A stretch of DNA of 39,581 bases, from positions 1 to 39,581 of the forward strand of contig JABTUJ010000053.1 of assembly GCA_015075445.1 (NCBI GenBank), given 5' to 3'. Position numbers and translations under genes: made by a program. Origin of the DNA: Verrucomicrobiales bacterium. Its GTDB lineage: Bacteria > Verrucomicrobiota > Verrucomicrobiia > Limisphaerales > J093. This document shows, piece after piece, positions 15,765-24,307 of this stretch. The notes under the pieces are model-generated. The model saw only the letters and a program-made list of their open reading frames with translations. It did no database searches and was not told the origin of the DNA. The stretch's first letter is position 1. The number at the start of each line of letters is the position of its first letter.

Positions 15765-17270
15765 ATGCTCGAGCTGCGCGGTCTCGACAAGTCGTTCCCC
15801 GGCGTGCACGCGCTGAGCGACGTGAGCCTGCGGTTTGCGGCCGGGGAGATTCACGGGTTGGTGGGCGAGAACGGTGCCGGCAAGAGCACGCTGATGCGGC
15901 TGGTGACGGGCCTGATGGAGCCGGATCGGGGGGAAGTGTGGTTTGCGGGGCGGCGGGTCCGGTTCCGCAACACCCGGGAGAGCATGGCCGAGGGCATTCA
16001 ACTGGTGCAGCAGGAGATCCAGGTCATCCCCGAAAGCACGGTCGCGGAGAACCTCATGCTGGACAAGCTGGTGACGCGCGGGTGGGGTGTGCTCGACTGG
16101 CCGGCGATCCATGCGCAGGCCCGGAAACACCTCGAGGTCGTGGGCCTTTCTGTCCCGCCGGAGACGATCGCGAAAGCGCTCAGCGCCGCGCAAAAGCGGC
16201 TGCTGCAGATCGCGAAGGCGCTGGCCGCCCGCACCCGGTTGCTGCTGCTCGACGAGCCGACGAGTTGCCTGGGACCGCACGAGACCGCCGGATTGCACAC
16301 CTTGCTCCGGGAATTGAAGGCGCAGGGCATCGCGCTGATCTACGTGACCCACAAACTCGAGGAGGTCTTCGCCCTGTGCGACCGGGTGAGCGTGTTGCGG
16401 GACGGCCACCACGTGGGGACCCATCCGGTGGCGGGACTGGACCACGACCGCCTGGTGCGGCTGATGGTCGGGCGCGAGGTGCGCGACGATCGGGTCGGAT
16501 TGCGGCCAGTGAGCGGAGCGCCGGAAATGCTGCGCGTCGAGGGCCTGACCCGCCGGGGCCGCGCCCATGACATCAGCTTCACGCTGCGCGCGGGCGAGAT
16601 CCTCGGCTGCTACGGGCTGGTGGGGTCGGGGCGGACCGAGACCGCGCGGCTGCTGATCGGAGACGACCGGGCGGACGCCGGTCGGGTCTGGGTGCGAGGC
16701 AAGCCCGTCGCGCTGCGGAGTGTGACGGAGCGTGTGCGGCGGTGGCGGCTGGGTTACGTGAGCGAGGACCGGAAGGAAGAAGGCTTGCTGCTCGGTTTCT
16801 CGGTGCTCGCCAACCTGACCCTGACGGTGTGGGAACGGCTGGTGAACCGGTGGACGCGCCGCATCGATCCGGCGAGCGAGCGCGCCCTGGGCCGGCATTG
16901 GGTGGACGCGTTGGGCATCCAATGCGGAAGCCTGGAGAATCCCGTCCGGAACCTGAGCGGTGGCAACCAGCAGAAGATCTGCCTGGCCAAGTGGCTCGCC
17001 GCGGACTGCGCGATCCTGATCATCGACGAGCCGACGGTCGGGGTGGATCTGGGGGCAAAGGAGCAGATTCACCGGGTGATTCGCGACCTCGCCGCGCGGG
17101 AGGGGAAGGCGATTCTGCTGATCTCGTCGGACATGCCGGAGATGATCCAGTTGGCGCACCGGATTCTGGTGTTTCGGGACCGGCGCATCGTGGGGGAGGT
17201 GGTCGGGGAAGGGACCTCCTGCCGGAGCGCGGCGGAGATCAGCGAGGCCATCGGGCATTTCTTGAATTAG
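15765..17270 (+). CDS. Sugar ABC importer ATPase (RbsA/MglA type, two ABC domains)
   Basis: 501 residues with tandem ABC domains. The first has Walker A GENGAGKST (34-42), a signature region LSAAQKRLLQIAKAL (139-153) and Walker B LLLLDEPTS (159-167). The second has the degenerate Walker A GLVGSGRTE (284-292) usual in RbsA/MglA, the signature LSGGNQQK (397-404) and Walker B ILIIDEPTVGVD (417-428). The first-domain signature reads LSAAQ, not LSGGQ, which is within family variation. It energises sugar uptake together with the permease 6 bp downstream. Confidence 0.96.
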   Translation: MLELRGLDKSFPGVHALSDVSLRFAAGEIHGLVGENGAGKSTLMRLVTGLMEPDRGEVWFAGRRVRFRNTRESMAEGIQLVQQEIQVIPESTVAENLMLDKLVTRGWGVLDWPAIHAQARKHLEVVGLSVPPETIAKALSAAQKRLLQIAKALAARTRLLLLDEPTSCLGPHETAGLHTLLRELKAQGIALIYVTHKLEEVFALCDRVSVLRDGHHVGTHPVAGLDHDRLVRLMVGREVRDDRVGLRPVSGAPEMLRVEGLTRRGRAHDISFTLRAGEILGCYGLVGSGRTETARLLIGDDRADAGRVWVRGKPVALRSVTERVRRWRLGYVSEDRKEEGLLLGFSVLANLTLTVWERLVNRWTRRIDPASERALGRHWVDALGIQCGSLENPVRNLSGGNQQKICLAKWLAADCAILIIDEPTVGVDLGAKEQIHRVIRDLAAREGKAILLISSDMPEMIQLAHRILVFRDRRIVGEVVGEGTSCRSAAEISEAIGHFLN

Positions 17271-17276
17271 ACGCAC

Positions 17277-18341
17277 ATGGAAACGCCTGCCCTTACCGCC
17301 CGGACCGCGAGTGCGCTGTCGGTGACCGCACCGCGGGGCGAATGGTTCAGTGGCCGCACGAACGGGTTGATCCTGTCGTTCACGGTGCTGTTCTGCCTGC
17401 TGGCGGTGTGGTCGCCGACGTTCTTGTCCGGCTACACCATGTTCGTGCTGGCGCGGCAGGTGGCGTTCTATGCGTTGATCGCGCTGGCCCAGGCCCTGTG
17501 TCTCGTGGTGGGCGGGATGAACCTGTCGGTGGGAGCCATCGGGAGCATGGCCACCGTGCTGCTGGGCCTGGGCCTGGACACGTGGGGATTGTCGCCCTGG
17601 CTGGCGGTCCCGATGACGCTCGGGTTTGGGCTGGCGAGCGGCTGGCTCAACGGGGTGCTGATCGCGCGGCTGAAGCTCGACTCGTTCATCGTCACGCTCT
17701 CGATGATGTTTCTCTACATGGGGCTGCGGTCGGGCATCTCCGGCGGGCAATCCTATCGGGTGCCGGACTCCTTCACGTGGGCGGGCCAGAGCGAGTTCGT
17801 GGGTGTGCCGCTGGTGTTTCTGGTGGCCGTAGTAGTGCTGGCCGTCATGGCCTGGATCTTCCATCAGACGGTGTTCGGCCGTTATCTTCTGGCGACGGGG
17901 GGGAACGCCACGGCGGCGCGGCTCTCGGGGGTTCCGACGGGCCGGATGGTTGTTTGGGCGAACGTGTTGTCGGGCGGGTTCGCGTCGCTGGCTGCGGTGC
18001 TCTGGGCCTCGCAGCTTGGCGCCGCGGCCCCCGAAACGGGTGACACCTGGCTGATTGTGTCGTTTGCGGTGGCGATCATCGGGGGCACGGGGCTAAGCGG
18101 CGGGGTGATTTCGGCGTTTGGACTGTTGATGGGGGCGGCGATCTTCCTGCTGATCAAGCACGGTCTGGTTGAGGTGAAGGCCAACCCGTATTTCGCCAAC
18201 GCTTTTCTCGGGCTGCTGATCCTGCTCACCGTGGTCGTGGACCGCGCCCGCGAAATGTATGTCGAGCGAGTTCGCGAGCGAGATCCCCGGAGCCGGTCGC
18301 GCGCGGGCGAGCGCATCCCGGAGGGATACCAGGCGCCGTGA
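17277..18341 (+). CDS. Sugar ABC importer permease (RbsC type, BPD_transp_2)
   Basis: 354 residues with about eight to ten hydrophobic segments, starting near LILSFTVLFCLLAVWSPTFL. Family landmarks are QALCLVVGGMNLSVGAIGSMATVLL, GLASGWLNGVLIARLKLDSFIVTLSMMFLYMGLR and the C-terminal FAVAIIGGTGLSGGVISAFGLLMGAAIFLLIKHGL. It forms the membrane channel of the importer. The last 58 codons (from 18167) are part of the ~600-bp unit that is repeated three more times downstream. The downstream copies keep the reading frame for this C-terminus at first (copy 2 intact, copies 3-4 with indels) but lack the rest of the gene. Confidence 0.95.
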   Translation: METPALTARTASALSVTAPRGEWFSGRTNGLILSFTVLFCLLAVWSPTFLSGYTMFVLARQVAFYALIALAQALCLVVGGMNLSVGAIGSMATVLLGLGLDTWGLSPWLAVPMTLGFGLASGWLNGVLIARLKLDSFIVTLSMMFLYMGLRSGISGGQSYRVPDSFTWAGQSEFVGVPLVFLVAVVVLAVMAWIFHQTVFGRYLLATGGNATAARLSGVPTGRMVVWANVLSGGFASLAAVLWASQLGAAAPETGDTWLIVSFAVAIIGGTGLSGGVISAFGLLMGAAIFLLIKHGLVEVKANPYFANAFLGLLILLTVVVDRAREMYVERVRERDPRSRSRAGERIPEGYQAP

Positions 18342-18350
18342 CCCCGGGCT

Positions 18351-18420
18351 GGCACCCCCTCCGGGGTGCCTTCGACTCGGCCCGCGGGTCCGGAGGTCGC
18401 CGCCGGCCGGCGACCTCCGG
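18351..18420. terminator. Two strong hairpins between convergent genes
   Basis: GGCACCCC-CTCC-GGGGTGCC (18351-18370) and a perfect 12-bp stem CCGGAGGTCGCC (18390-18401) with GGCGACCTCCGG (18409-18420). They lie just after the permease stop and recur in each tandem copy. There is no T-tract, so a role as a bidirectional terminator or 3'-end stabiliser is only plausible; the second stem also looks like a dispersed repeat. Confidence 0.45.
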
Positions 18421-18576
18421 CTACCGTCTGGGACGCCTCCGGCGTTGCCATGGACGCAGCTTTCCGTGAACCGGAATGCAGGAGGCAGAATGGAGATTGG
18501 AGGCAGCCTCCGCACCGCCCGTGAGGCGGACCGTGGTCGGGCCGAACTTGTCTCTTGGTATGCTGGAACTTCCCTT

Positions 18577-18597
18577 GAGCTTTGAACTTTGAACTTT
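18577..18597. repeat. Heptanucleotide array, copy 1 (3 units)
   Basis: GAGCTTT followed by two GAACTTT units. It is the shortest array; the corresponding arrays in the other tandem copies have 12-14 units, which accounts for most of the length difference between copy 1 and the rest. Confidence 0.85.
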
Positions 18598-19123
18598 GCG
18601 CCTCCCCGGCTCTTCCACGTCGGAGCCGGGGGGTACGGCCGTCGCCGGGGCAGGGTTAGTTGGGATCGGCGGACACTGTCACGGCCGCCGGGGAGCGCAG
18701 GGCGTTCTGTCCCGGTTGAGGTGAAGGCCAATCCGTATTTCGCCAACGCTTTTCTCGGGCTGCTGATCCTGCTCACCGTGGTCGTGGACCGCGCCCGCGA
18801 AATGTATGTCGAGCGAGTTCGCGAGCGAGATCCCCGGAGCCGGTCGCGCGCGGGCGAGCGCATCCCGGAGGGATACCAGGCGCCGTGACCCCGGGCTGGC
18901 ACCCCCTCCGGGGTGCCTTCGACTCGGCCCGCGGGTCCGGAGGTCGCCGCCGGCCGGCGACCTCCGGCTACCGTCTGGGACGCCTCCGGCGTTGCCATGG
19001 ACGCAGCTTTCCGTGAACCGGAATGCAGGAGGCAGAATGGAGATTGGAGGCAGCCTCCGCACCGCCCGTGAGACAGACCGTGGTCGGGCCGAACTTGTCT
19101 CTTGGTATGCTGGAACTTCCCTT

Positions 19124-19214
19124 GAGCTTTGAACTTTGAACTTTGAACTTCGAACTTCGAACTTTGAACTTCGAACTTTGAACTTTGAACTTTGAGCTTT
19201 GAACTTTGCGCTTC
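19124..19214. repeat. Heptanucleotide array, copy 2 (12 units plus variant)
   Basis: Twelve 7-bp units of GAACTTT, GAACTTC or GAGCTTT, then GCGCTTC. The units are interleaved, which indicates slippage plus point change. Confidence 0.9.
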
Positions 19215-19712
19215 CCCAGCTCTTCCACGTCGGAGCCGGGGTAGGGCTGTCGCCGGGCAGGGTTAGTTGGGATCGGCGGACACTGTCACGGCCGCCGGGG
19301 AGCGCAGGCGTTCGTCCCGGTTGAGGTGAAGGCCAATCCGTATTTCGCCAACGCATTTCGGGCTGCTGATCCTGCTCACCGTGGTCGTGGACCGCGCCCG
19401 GGAAATGTATGTCGAGCGAGTTCGCGAGCCGAGATCCCGGAGCCGGTCGCGCGGGCGAGCGCATCCCGGAGGGGATACCAGGCGCCGTGACTGGCTGGCA
19501 CCTCCGGGGTGCCTTCGACTCGGCTCGCGGGTCCGGAGGTCGCCGGCCGGCGACCTCCGGCTACCGTCTGGACGCCTCCGGCGTTGCTATGGACGCAGCT
19601 TCGTGAACCGAATGCAGGAGGCAGAATGGAGATTGAGGCAGCCTCCGCACCGCCCGTGAGGCGGACCGTGGTCGGGCCGAACTCTGTCTCTTGGTATGCT
19701 GGAACTTCCCTT

Positions 19713-19816
19713 GAGCTTTGAACTTTGAACTTTGAACTTCGAACTTCGAACTTTGAACTTCGAACTTTGAACTTTGAACTTTGAGCTTTGAGCTTGAACT
19801 TTGAACTTTGCGCTTC
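19713..19816. repeat. Heptanucleotide array, copy 3 (14 units plus variant)
   Basis: Same unit types and almost the same order as copy 2, with one extra GAGCTT unit of only 6 bp and an additional GAACTTT, then GCGCTTC. Confidence 0.9.
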
Positions 19817-20324
19817 CCGGCTCTTCCACGTCGGAGCTGGGGTACATGGCCGCCGGGGCAGGGTTGCTGGGATCGGCGGACACCGTCACGGCCGCCGGGG
19901 AGCGCAGGGCGTTCTGTCCCGGTTGAGGTGTGAAGGCCAATCCGTATTTCGCCAACGCATTTCGGCTGCTGATCCTGCTCACCGTGGTCGTGGACCGCGC
20001 CCGCGAAATGTATGTCGAGCCGAGTTCGCGAGCCGAGATCCCCGGAGCCGGTCGCGCGCGGGCGAGCGCATCCCGGAGGGATACCAGGCGCCGTGACCTC
20101 GGCTGGCACTTCCGGGTGCCTTCGACTCGGTTCGCGGGTCCGGGAGGTCGCCGCCGGCCGGCGACCTCCGGCTACCGTCTGGGACGCCTCCGGCGTTGCC
20201 ATGGACGCAGCTTTCCGTGAACCGGAATGCAGGAGGCAGAATGGAGATTGAGGCAGCCCGCACTGCCCGTGAGGCGGACCGTGGTCGGGCCGAACTTGTC
20301 TCTTGGCATGCTGGAACTTCCCTT

Positions 20325-20415
20325 GAGCTTTGAACTTTGAACTTCGAACTTCGAACTTCGAACTTCGAACTTTGAGCTTTGAGCTTTGCGCTTTGCGCTT
20401 TGCGCTTTGCGCTTC
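20325..20415. repeat. Heptanucleotide array, copy 4 (12 units plus variant)
   Basis: Contains a run of four GAACTTC and a run of three GCGCTTT not seen in the other copies, showing independent local expansion of variant units. Confidence 0.9.
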
Positions 20416-20466
20416 CCCGTCTCTTCCACGTCGGAGCCGGGGGGTACGGCCGTCGCCGGGGCAGGG

Positions 20467-21897
20467 TTAGTTGGGATCGGCGGACACTGTCGCGGCCGCC
20501 GGGGAGCGCAGGGCGTTCTGTCCCTGGCGGGCGGCATCGATGGCCAGCGCGAGGATGCGGGCGGCTTCCTGGGGCGCATGGAAACCCATCGAGTTCTCTG
20601 CCTCGATGAAGTCCAGGAAGAACTGGGCCTGGCGGTGCAGGTTGCGGGCGGGGGCGAGTTCGGCGTCGGAACGGCCGGCCGCCACGGCGGCCTTGAGGTC
20701 GTTGATCAACTCGACGACGGCGTTCATGGCCCGGTCGCGCAGTTCGTGGGTGCGGGTCTGGATGGTCTCGACGCGGTCCTTGAGCTCCGCTTCGGGCCAT
20801 TTGTGACAGGTCTGGCAGGCGCGATTGAGGTTGAGCAGGGGGCTGCGGACGTGGTGGTCGCTGACCTTGTGTGCGCCCACGCGTTCGTAGGGCATGTGGC
20901 AATCCGCGCAGGCGACCCCGGAGCGGGCGTGGATGCCCTGGTTCCAGAGCTCGAACTCGGGGTGCTGCGCCTTGAGCGCGGGGGTGCCGGTCTCGGCGTG
21001 GATCCAGTCGTGGAAGCCGGCGTCGTCGTAGTACGCCAGGATGTCGTCGGCTTTCAAACCTCTGTGCCACGGGAAGGTGAGCCGTTTCTGTTCGCCCTGG
21101 AAGTAGTACTCGACGTGGCACTGGGCGCAGACGTAACTGCGCATTTCCTGGCGCGTGGCCATGCGATTGACGTCATAGTCCGGGATGCCCTGGGCCGCCT
21201 TGAGGGCGCGGATCCCTTCCATGAAGGCCGGCCGGGTGATGCGGAGCTGCAGGGTCTGAGGCTCGTGGCAGTCGATGCAGCTCACCGGGTGCTCGACCAG
21301 GGGTCGCGCCTCGGCGAAGGGGAGGGCGTTGACCTTTTCAAAGCCCCGCACGAGGTCGCCTTCGCCCGCCCGTTTGTGGGCCACGTAGGTGGAGGCATGG
21401 CAGTTGAGACAGGCGCCGGGTTGCGGGCGTTGCTGGCGGGCCGTGAAAGTCTGGTCCTCGAGCATGTAGGCGTGGCCTCGCTCCTCGCGGGTGTCCAGGG
21501 CGAAGGCATAGCCCGACCAGATCTGCTTCAGCCGCGGGTCTTCTTCGAGTTTCGACTGCGCCACGAGCGAGCGCGGGTCCGCGTCGGTGGGGGTGCGGGG
21601 CATGGCCTCGCTGCCCCCGTAACGGGTGCGGACCTGATCCACCGTGCGCCGGTACGCGTCGTATTGGATCGGGAAGTTCTTGCCCCAGACAGCGGGGTCC
21701 TCGGTGTCATCGGTGAGTTCGACCACGCGGAAGAAGGGATTTCGCCCCTCCTGTTTGCGTTCCATGATGTTGACGAGGAGGGCCAGGCCGGCGATGGCGA
21801 GCAGTGCGGCCACGGCGGTGGCGAGGGCGAACTTCAGGAAGTAACCGTTGCGGACACCGGCGGGAGGAGGACTGGGTGTGGGGGAGGCAGGGTTCAT
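20467..21897 (-). CDS. nrfA: Pentaheme cytochrome c nitrite reductase NrfA
   Basis: 476 residues. An N-terminal membrane anchor or uncleaved signal (FALATAVAALLAIAGLALLV, 23-42) precedes five heme-binding motifs: CLNCH (163-167), CIDCH (207-211), CAQCH (257-261), CADCH (330-334) and CQTCH (361-365). The third motif is followed by VEYYFQGEQKRLTFPW, the NrfA segment with the active-site Tyr and the calcium-site neighbourhood. Heme 1, the catalytic heme, has CxxCH and not the CxxCK of E. coli NrfA, as in the known CxxCH branch. The enzyme reduces nitrite to ammonium in the periplasm. It lies 6 bp after nrfH. The last 19 codons lie within the ~600-bp tandem repeat, but the frame is intact. Confidence 0.94.
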   Translation of the reverse strand: MNPASPTPSPPPAGVRNGYFLKFALATAVAALLAIAGLALLVNIMERKQEGRNPFFRVVELTDDTEDPAVWGKNFPIQYDAYRRTVDQVRTRYGGSEAMPRTPTDADPRSLVAQSKLEEDPRLKQIWSGYAFALDTREERGHAYMLEDQTFTARQQRPQPGACLNCHASTYVAHKRAGEGDLVRGFEKVNALPFAEARPLVEHPVSCIDCHEPQTLQLRITRPAFMEGIRALKAAQGIPDYDVNRMATRQEMRSYVCAQCHVEYYFQGEQKRLTFPWHRGLKADDILAYYDDAGFHDWIHAETGTPALKAQHPEFELWNQGIHARSGVACADCHMPYERVGAHKVSDHHVRSPLLNLNRACQTCHKWPEAELKDRVETIQTRTHELRDRAMNAVVELINDLKAAVAAGRSDAELAPARNLHRQAQFFLDFIEAENSMGFHAPQEAARILALAIDAARQGQNALRSPAAATVSADPN

Positions 21898-21903
21898 GGT
21901 GGT

Positions 21904-22362
21904 TCAGAAGGTATGCCCCACCGTCGAGTGGCAGTGCAGGCAGGAGGTGCGCTGGCTGGGATCATCGGCCGGGCCGACGCCTTCGATGCCGTGGACGATG
22001 TCGGCGTGGCATTTGCGGCAGGCGGCCTCGGTGACACGGCGGTTGCGCGCGTTGATCTGGAGGTTGTCGTAACCGCCGGTGGTGAAGTAGAAGGAGTGCC
22101 AGAAGCCGTTCTGGGCCTTGTTGATGTACTTGGGCAGGAGGCCGGCGGGGGTGTGGCAGTCGTTGCAGGTGGCGACGTGGCGGTGGCTAGAGTGCTGCCA
22201 GCCGTCGTATTGCGGCTGCATGACGTGGCAATTGACGCAGGCGCGGGGGTCGTCGGTGAGGTACGACGCGCCCTTGGCGTAGACGAAGGTGAAGGTCGCC
22301 ACGCCGAGGCCGGCGCCCACGCTCAGCCCGGCCAGGATTCCAGTCAGCGTAATGAGTCGCAT
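21904..22362 (-). CDS. nrfH: Tetraheme quinol dehydrogenase NrfH (NapC/NirT family)
   Basis: 152 residues: an N-terminal helix (ITLTGILAGLSVGAGLGVATFTFVYA) and four CxxCH motifs, CVNCH (42-46), CNDCH (66-70), CRKCH (115-119) and CLHCH (141-145). The CVNCHVMQPQYDGW segment is the hallmark of NrfH, in which the Met after the first heme motif is a heme ligand. NrfH takes electrons from menaquinol and passes them to NrfA. It sits directly upstream of nrfA on the same strand, so a complete respiratory nitrite-ammonification pair is encoded. Confidence 0.95.
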   Translation of the reverse strand: MRLITLTGILAGLSVGAGLGVATFTFVYAKGASYLTDDPRACVNCHVMQPQYDGWQHSSHRHVATCNDCHTPAGLLPKYINKAQNGFWHSFYFTTGGYDNLQINARNRRVTEAACRKCHADIVHGIEGVGPADDPSQRTSCLHCHSTVGHTF

Positions 22363-22410
22363 TAGCTGACGAAAAGAATAGAGGGCCGGCGGCGGCGGGG
22401 GAAGGAAAAG

Positions 22411-22863
22411 TCAGCGTTTCTGCCGGTGCAGCGTGGCCCGCCGGAGTTCCCGGTCGGCTTCCCGCTGCCGGATGTCCTCGCGGCGGTCGAACTCCTGTTT
22501 GCTCTGGCCCACCGCGAGAGAGACCTTCACGCGGCTGCCTTTCCAATAGAAGGCGAGCGGCACCAGGACGCGTCCTTTGGCGGCGACGGCGGCCTCGAGG
22601 CGGCGGATCTCGGACCGGTGGAGGAGGAGTTTGCGCGGGGCCTTCGGGGCGTGGTTCTGCCGGTTGCCCTGGGCGTACTCGTCGATGTGGGAGTTGTAGA
22701 GGAACACCTCGCCGTTCTCGATCTTGGCGAACGCGTCGGCGATCTGGCCTCGGCCGGCCCGCAGGGCCTTCACCTCGGTCCCGTGCAGGACGATGCCCGC
22801 CTCGAAGGTGTCCAGGAGGTGGAAATCGCGCCGCGCCTTCGCGTTGGTGAGGATGTTGGACAT
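22411..22863 (-). CDS. smpB: SsrA-binding protein SmpB
   Basis: 150 residues, typical family length. Landmarks are NAKARRDFHLLDTFEAGIVLHGTEVKALRAGR, YNSHIDEY, PRKLLLHRSEIRRLEAAV and LVPLAFYWKGSRVKVSLAVGQSKQEFDRRE with a basic C-terminal tail. SmpB delivers tmRNA to stalled ribosomes for trans-translation. No tmRNA gene was recognised nearby. It is upstream of nrfH on the same strand (48 bp) and downstream of rpoZ. Confidence 0.97.
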   Translation of the reverse strand: MSNILTNAKARRDFHLLDTFEAGIVLHGTEVKALRAGRGQIADAFAKIENGEVFLYNSHIDEYAQGNRQNHAPKAPRKLLLHRSEIRRLEAAVAAKGRVLVPLAFYWKGSRVKVSLAVGQSKQEFDRREDIRQREADRELRRATLHRQKR

Positions 22864-22893
22864 GGCACTGCCGCCTCAGGTCGCCGCTGCCTT

Positions 22894-22964
22894 GTAGGCG
22901 CTGACGTGAGGAGGCGAAGTGGTACGACCTCCGGACCCAAACGCCTCCTCACGTCGGCGCCTAC
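22894..22964. repeat. Palindromic repeat r1 (23-bp arms)
   Basis: The left arm 22894-22916 begins GTAGGCGCTGACGTGAGG; the right arm 22942-22964 ends CACGTCGGCGCCTAC; 22 of 23 positions pair. A second copy is at 24308-24380. It lies between smpB and rpoZ on the minus strand. Confidence 0.88.
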
Positions 22965-22985
22965 GGCGCGCCGGAGGCGCCCCGG

Positions 22986-23240
22986 CTAATGCCGGCGCCG
23001 CTTGCGCGTCGGGACGAGTTCCTCGGCGAGCGAGGGGACCTGCTCGTAGGTCAGTTTGTCCTCGATGATTTCGCGCAGGGCGACATCGGCGGCGCCGAGG
23101 TGATGGGCGCCTTCGACGAGGGGCCGTCCGCCGGCGCCGCCGCCCGCGTTCAACTGGCGGACCCGTCGGGACACCAGATTCACCAGAATGTTGGGGTTGC
23201 CAACCTTCTCCAATGCCGCGCGTGTGAGTTCGCTGTTCAA
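22986..23240 (-). CDS. rpoZ: RNA polymerase omega subunit (TTG start)
   Basis: 84 residues. The core NSELTRAALEKVGNPNILVNLVSRRVRQLN is the omega signature, followed by PLVEGAHHLGAADVALREIIEDKLTYE and a basic tail. The start is TTG at 23240; a GAGAGAGA stretch about 9 bases upstream may serve as ribosome-binding site. The frame is open for another 130 codons upstream but that part is Arg/Pro-rich without homology, so the long version (to 23642) is rejected. Omega promotes assembly of beta-prime into RNA polymerase. The gene is small, easily missed, and is followed by r1, then smpB. Confidence 0.9.
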   Translation of the reverse strand: MNSELTRAALEKVGNPNILVNLVSRRVRQLNAGGGAGGRPLVEGAHHLGAADVALREIIEDKLTYEQVPSLAEELVPTRKRRRH

Positions 23241-23551
23241 GTGGCCAATCTCTCTCTGCTTTGTCCGGAGGCCCGGCTCCTCCCGGTGGGGGACCCATCC
23301 TCCGGTGGTTAAACCGGGCGGTAGTGTAGCGGGCTCCACCCTGCCCGCAACCCGAATGTCCGCTCTCGAATAGCGGCGGCGGAGCGCGCCAAGGCCACAG
23401 GTTCCCCTGGCCAGGTTGCGCCAGCCGGTGCTCCGAGGCGGCGCGTCCGGGCGACGTTCCCGACCTTCCCCGGTCTTTCCGGGAACTGACGTTGTGCCCG
23501 CTCGCCGCGGCTTGGATCCTCGCAACCGGCGCGCCGTGGGCTGAGGGGGAA

Positions 23552-24295
23552 ATGGGAGGCGAGGGGGCGTGCACGTCCAAGACTTGCGTGAAACCGCGCG
23601 TGCCAGCGAACCGAGCGTCCAAAGCCGCGACCGCAGCGCCACCGCGGCGGGGGTTCACCCTGATCGAGTTGCTGGTCGTCACGGCCGTTCTGGGGGTGGT
23701 GTCGGCGCTGCTCCTGCCCGCCCTGGCGCGGGTGAAAGGGCGAGCCCACGCGCTCTACTGCCTGAGCAACCTCCGTCAGTGGGGCCTGGCCACGCAGTTG
23801 TATGCCGTGGACCACAACGACACGCTGCCGCCCGAAGGCACGCCGAACCCGGGCCCGGGCGCGACGAACAGCGGGTGGTACATCCAGCTTCCACCGATCC
23901 TGGGGTTGCCGCGCTATCACGACCAGCCGTGGCGCACCAACGCCGCGGTCGACCCCGGCCGTTCCGTCTGGCTCTGCCCGGCCAACCGCCGCCGCAGCAA
24001 CGGTCGGAACCTGTTCCATTATTGCCTGAACGAAAACGTCAATGGCACGGGCGAGGCGAACCGGCCGGTCCGGCTCAGCGCCCTATCTCAACCGGAGACG
24101 CTGATCTGGCTGTTTGACTCCAAGAACCTGCCGGCGGTGGGCTCGTGGACCTATACCCACACGAACCTCCACAGCGGCGGCGCGCAGTTCGCCTTCCTGG
24201 ACGGGCATGTCGCGCGGTTCCCGAACACCGCCTACTGGGACTTCACGGTGAACAAGCCCTGCGTGAATGACGCCGGCCTGCGCTGGTGGCCCTGA
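23552..24295 (+). CDS. Prepilin-type pseudopilin with H-x9-DG-like tail
   Basis: 247 residues from ATG 23552, preceded by TGAGGGGGAA as ribosome-binding site; GTG 23588 is an alternative. A basic leader ends RRGFTLIELLVVTAVLGVVSALLLPALARVKGRA, the prepilin peptidase site (G before FTLIE) and the hydrophobic N-terminal helix. The rest is a DUF1559-like globular domain with two Cys residues and a C-terminal LHSGGAQFAFLDGHVARFPN, close to the H-x9-DG motif of this planctomycete/verrucomicrobial family. It is probably exported by the type II secretion-like machine encoded at 1-4672, though that is inference. Confidence 0.88.
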   Translation: MGGEGACTSKTCVKPRVPANRASKAATAAPPRRGFTLIELLVVTAVLGVVSALLLPALARVKGRAHALYCLSNLRQWGLATQLYAVDHNDTLPPEGTPNPGPGATNSGWYIQLPPILGLPRYHDQPWRTNAAVDPGRSVWLCPANRRRSNGRNLFHYCLNENVNGTGEANRPVRLSALSQPETLIWLFDSKNLPAVGSWTYTHTNLHSGGAQFAFLDGHVARFPNTAYWDFTVNKPCVNDAGLRWWP

Positions 24296-24307
24296 CCTGG
24301 CTCCGCT

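Larger units (their letters stand above)
18167..20524. repeat. Four-copy tandem duplication joining permease and nrfA 3' ends
   Basis: Units start at 18167, 18714, 19319 and 19921 (lengths 547, 605, 602, 604). Each begins GGTTGAGGTG in the permease C-terminus, runs through the intergenic spacer, and ends TTCTGTCCC (TTCGTCCC in copy 2) in the last 19 codons of nrfA (minus strand). The internal junctions therefore fuse the nrfA end to the permease end, with little or no homology at the joint. Copy 1 is attached to the real permease and copy 4 to the real nrfA. Copies 1 and 2 are nearly identical apart from the heptamer array; copies 3 and 4 have many single-base indels. No gene other than these fragments was seen. 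Confidence 0.92.

Noticed and set aside
15636..17864. 742-residue open frame on the minus strand
   Set aside because: Antisense to the ABC ATPase and permease; His/Gln/Arg-rich without recognisable motifs.
18577..20415. CRISPR array
   Set aside because: Units are 7 bp without spacers, and the larger 600-bp units contain gene ends; no cas genes.
20386..22365. 659-residue open frame on the plus strand
   Set aside because: Antisense to nrfA and nrfH, whose heme motifs prove the minus strand is coding.
22986..23682. Several long minus-strand frames around the omega gene
   Set aside because: Only the 84-residue part matches omega; the rest overlaps the pseudopilin upstream region and is low-complexity.
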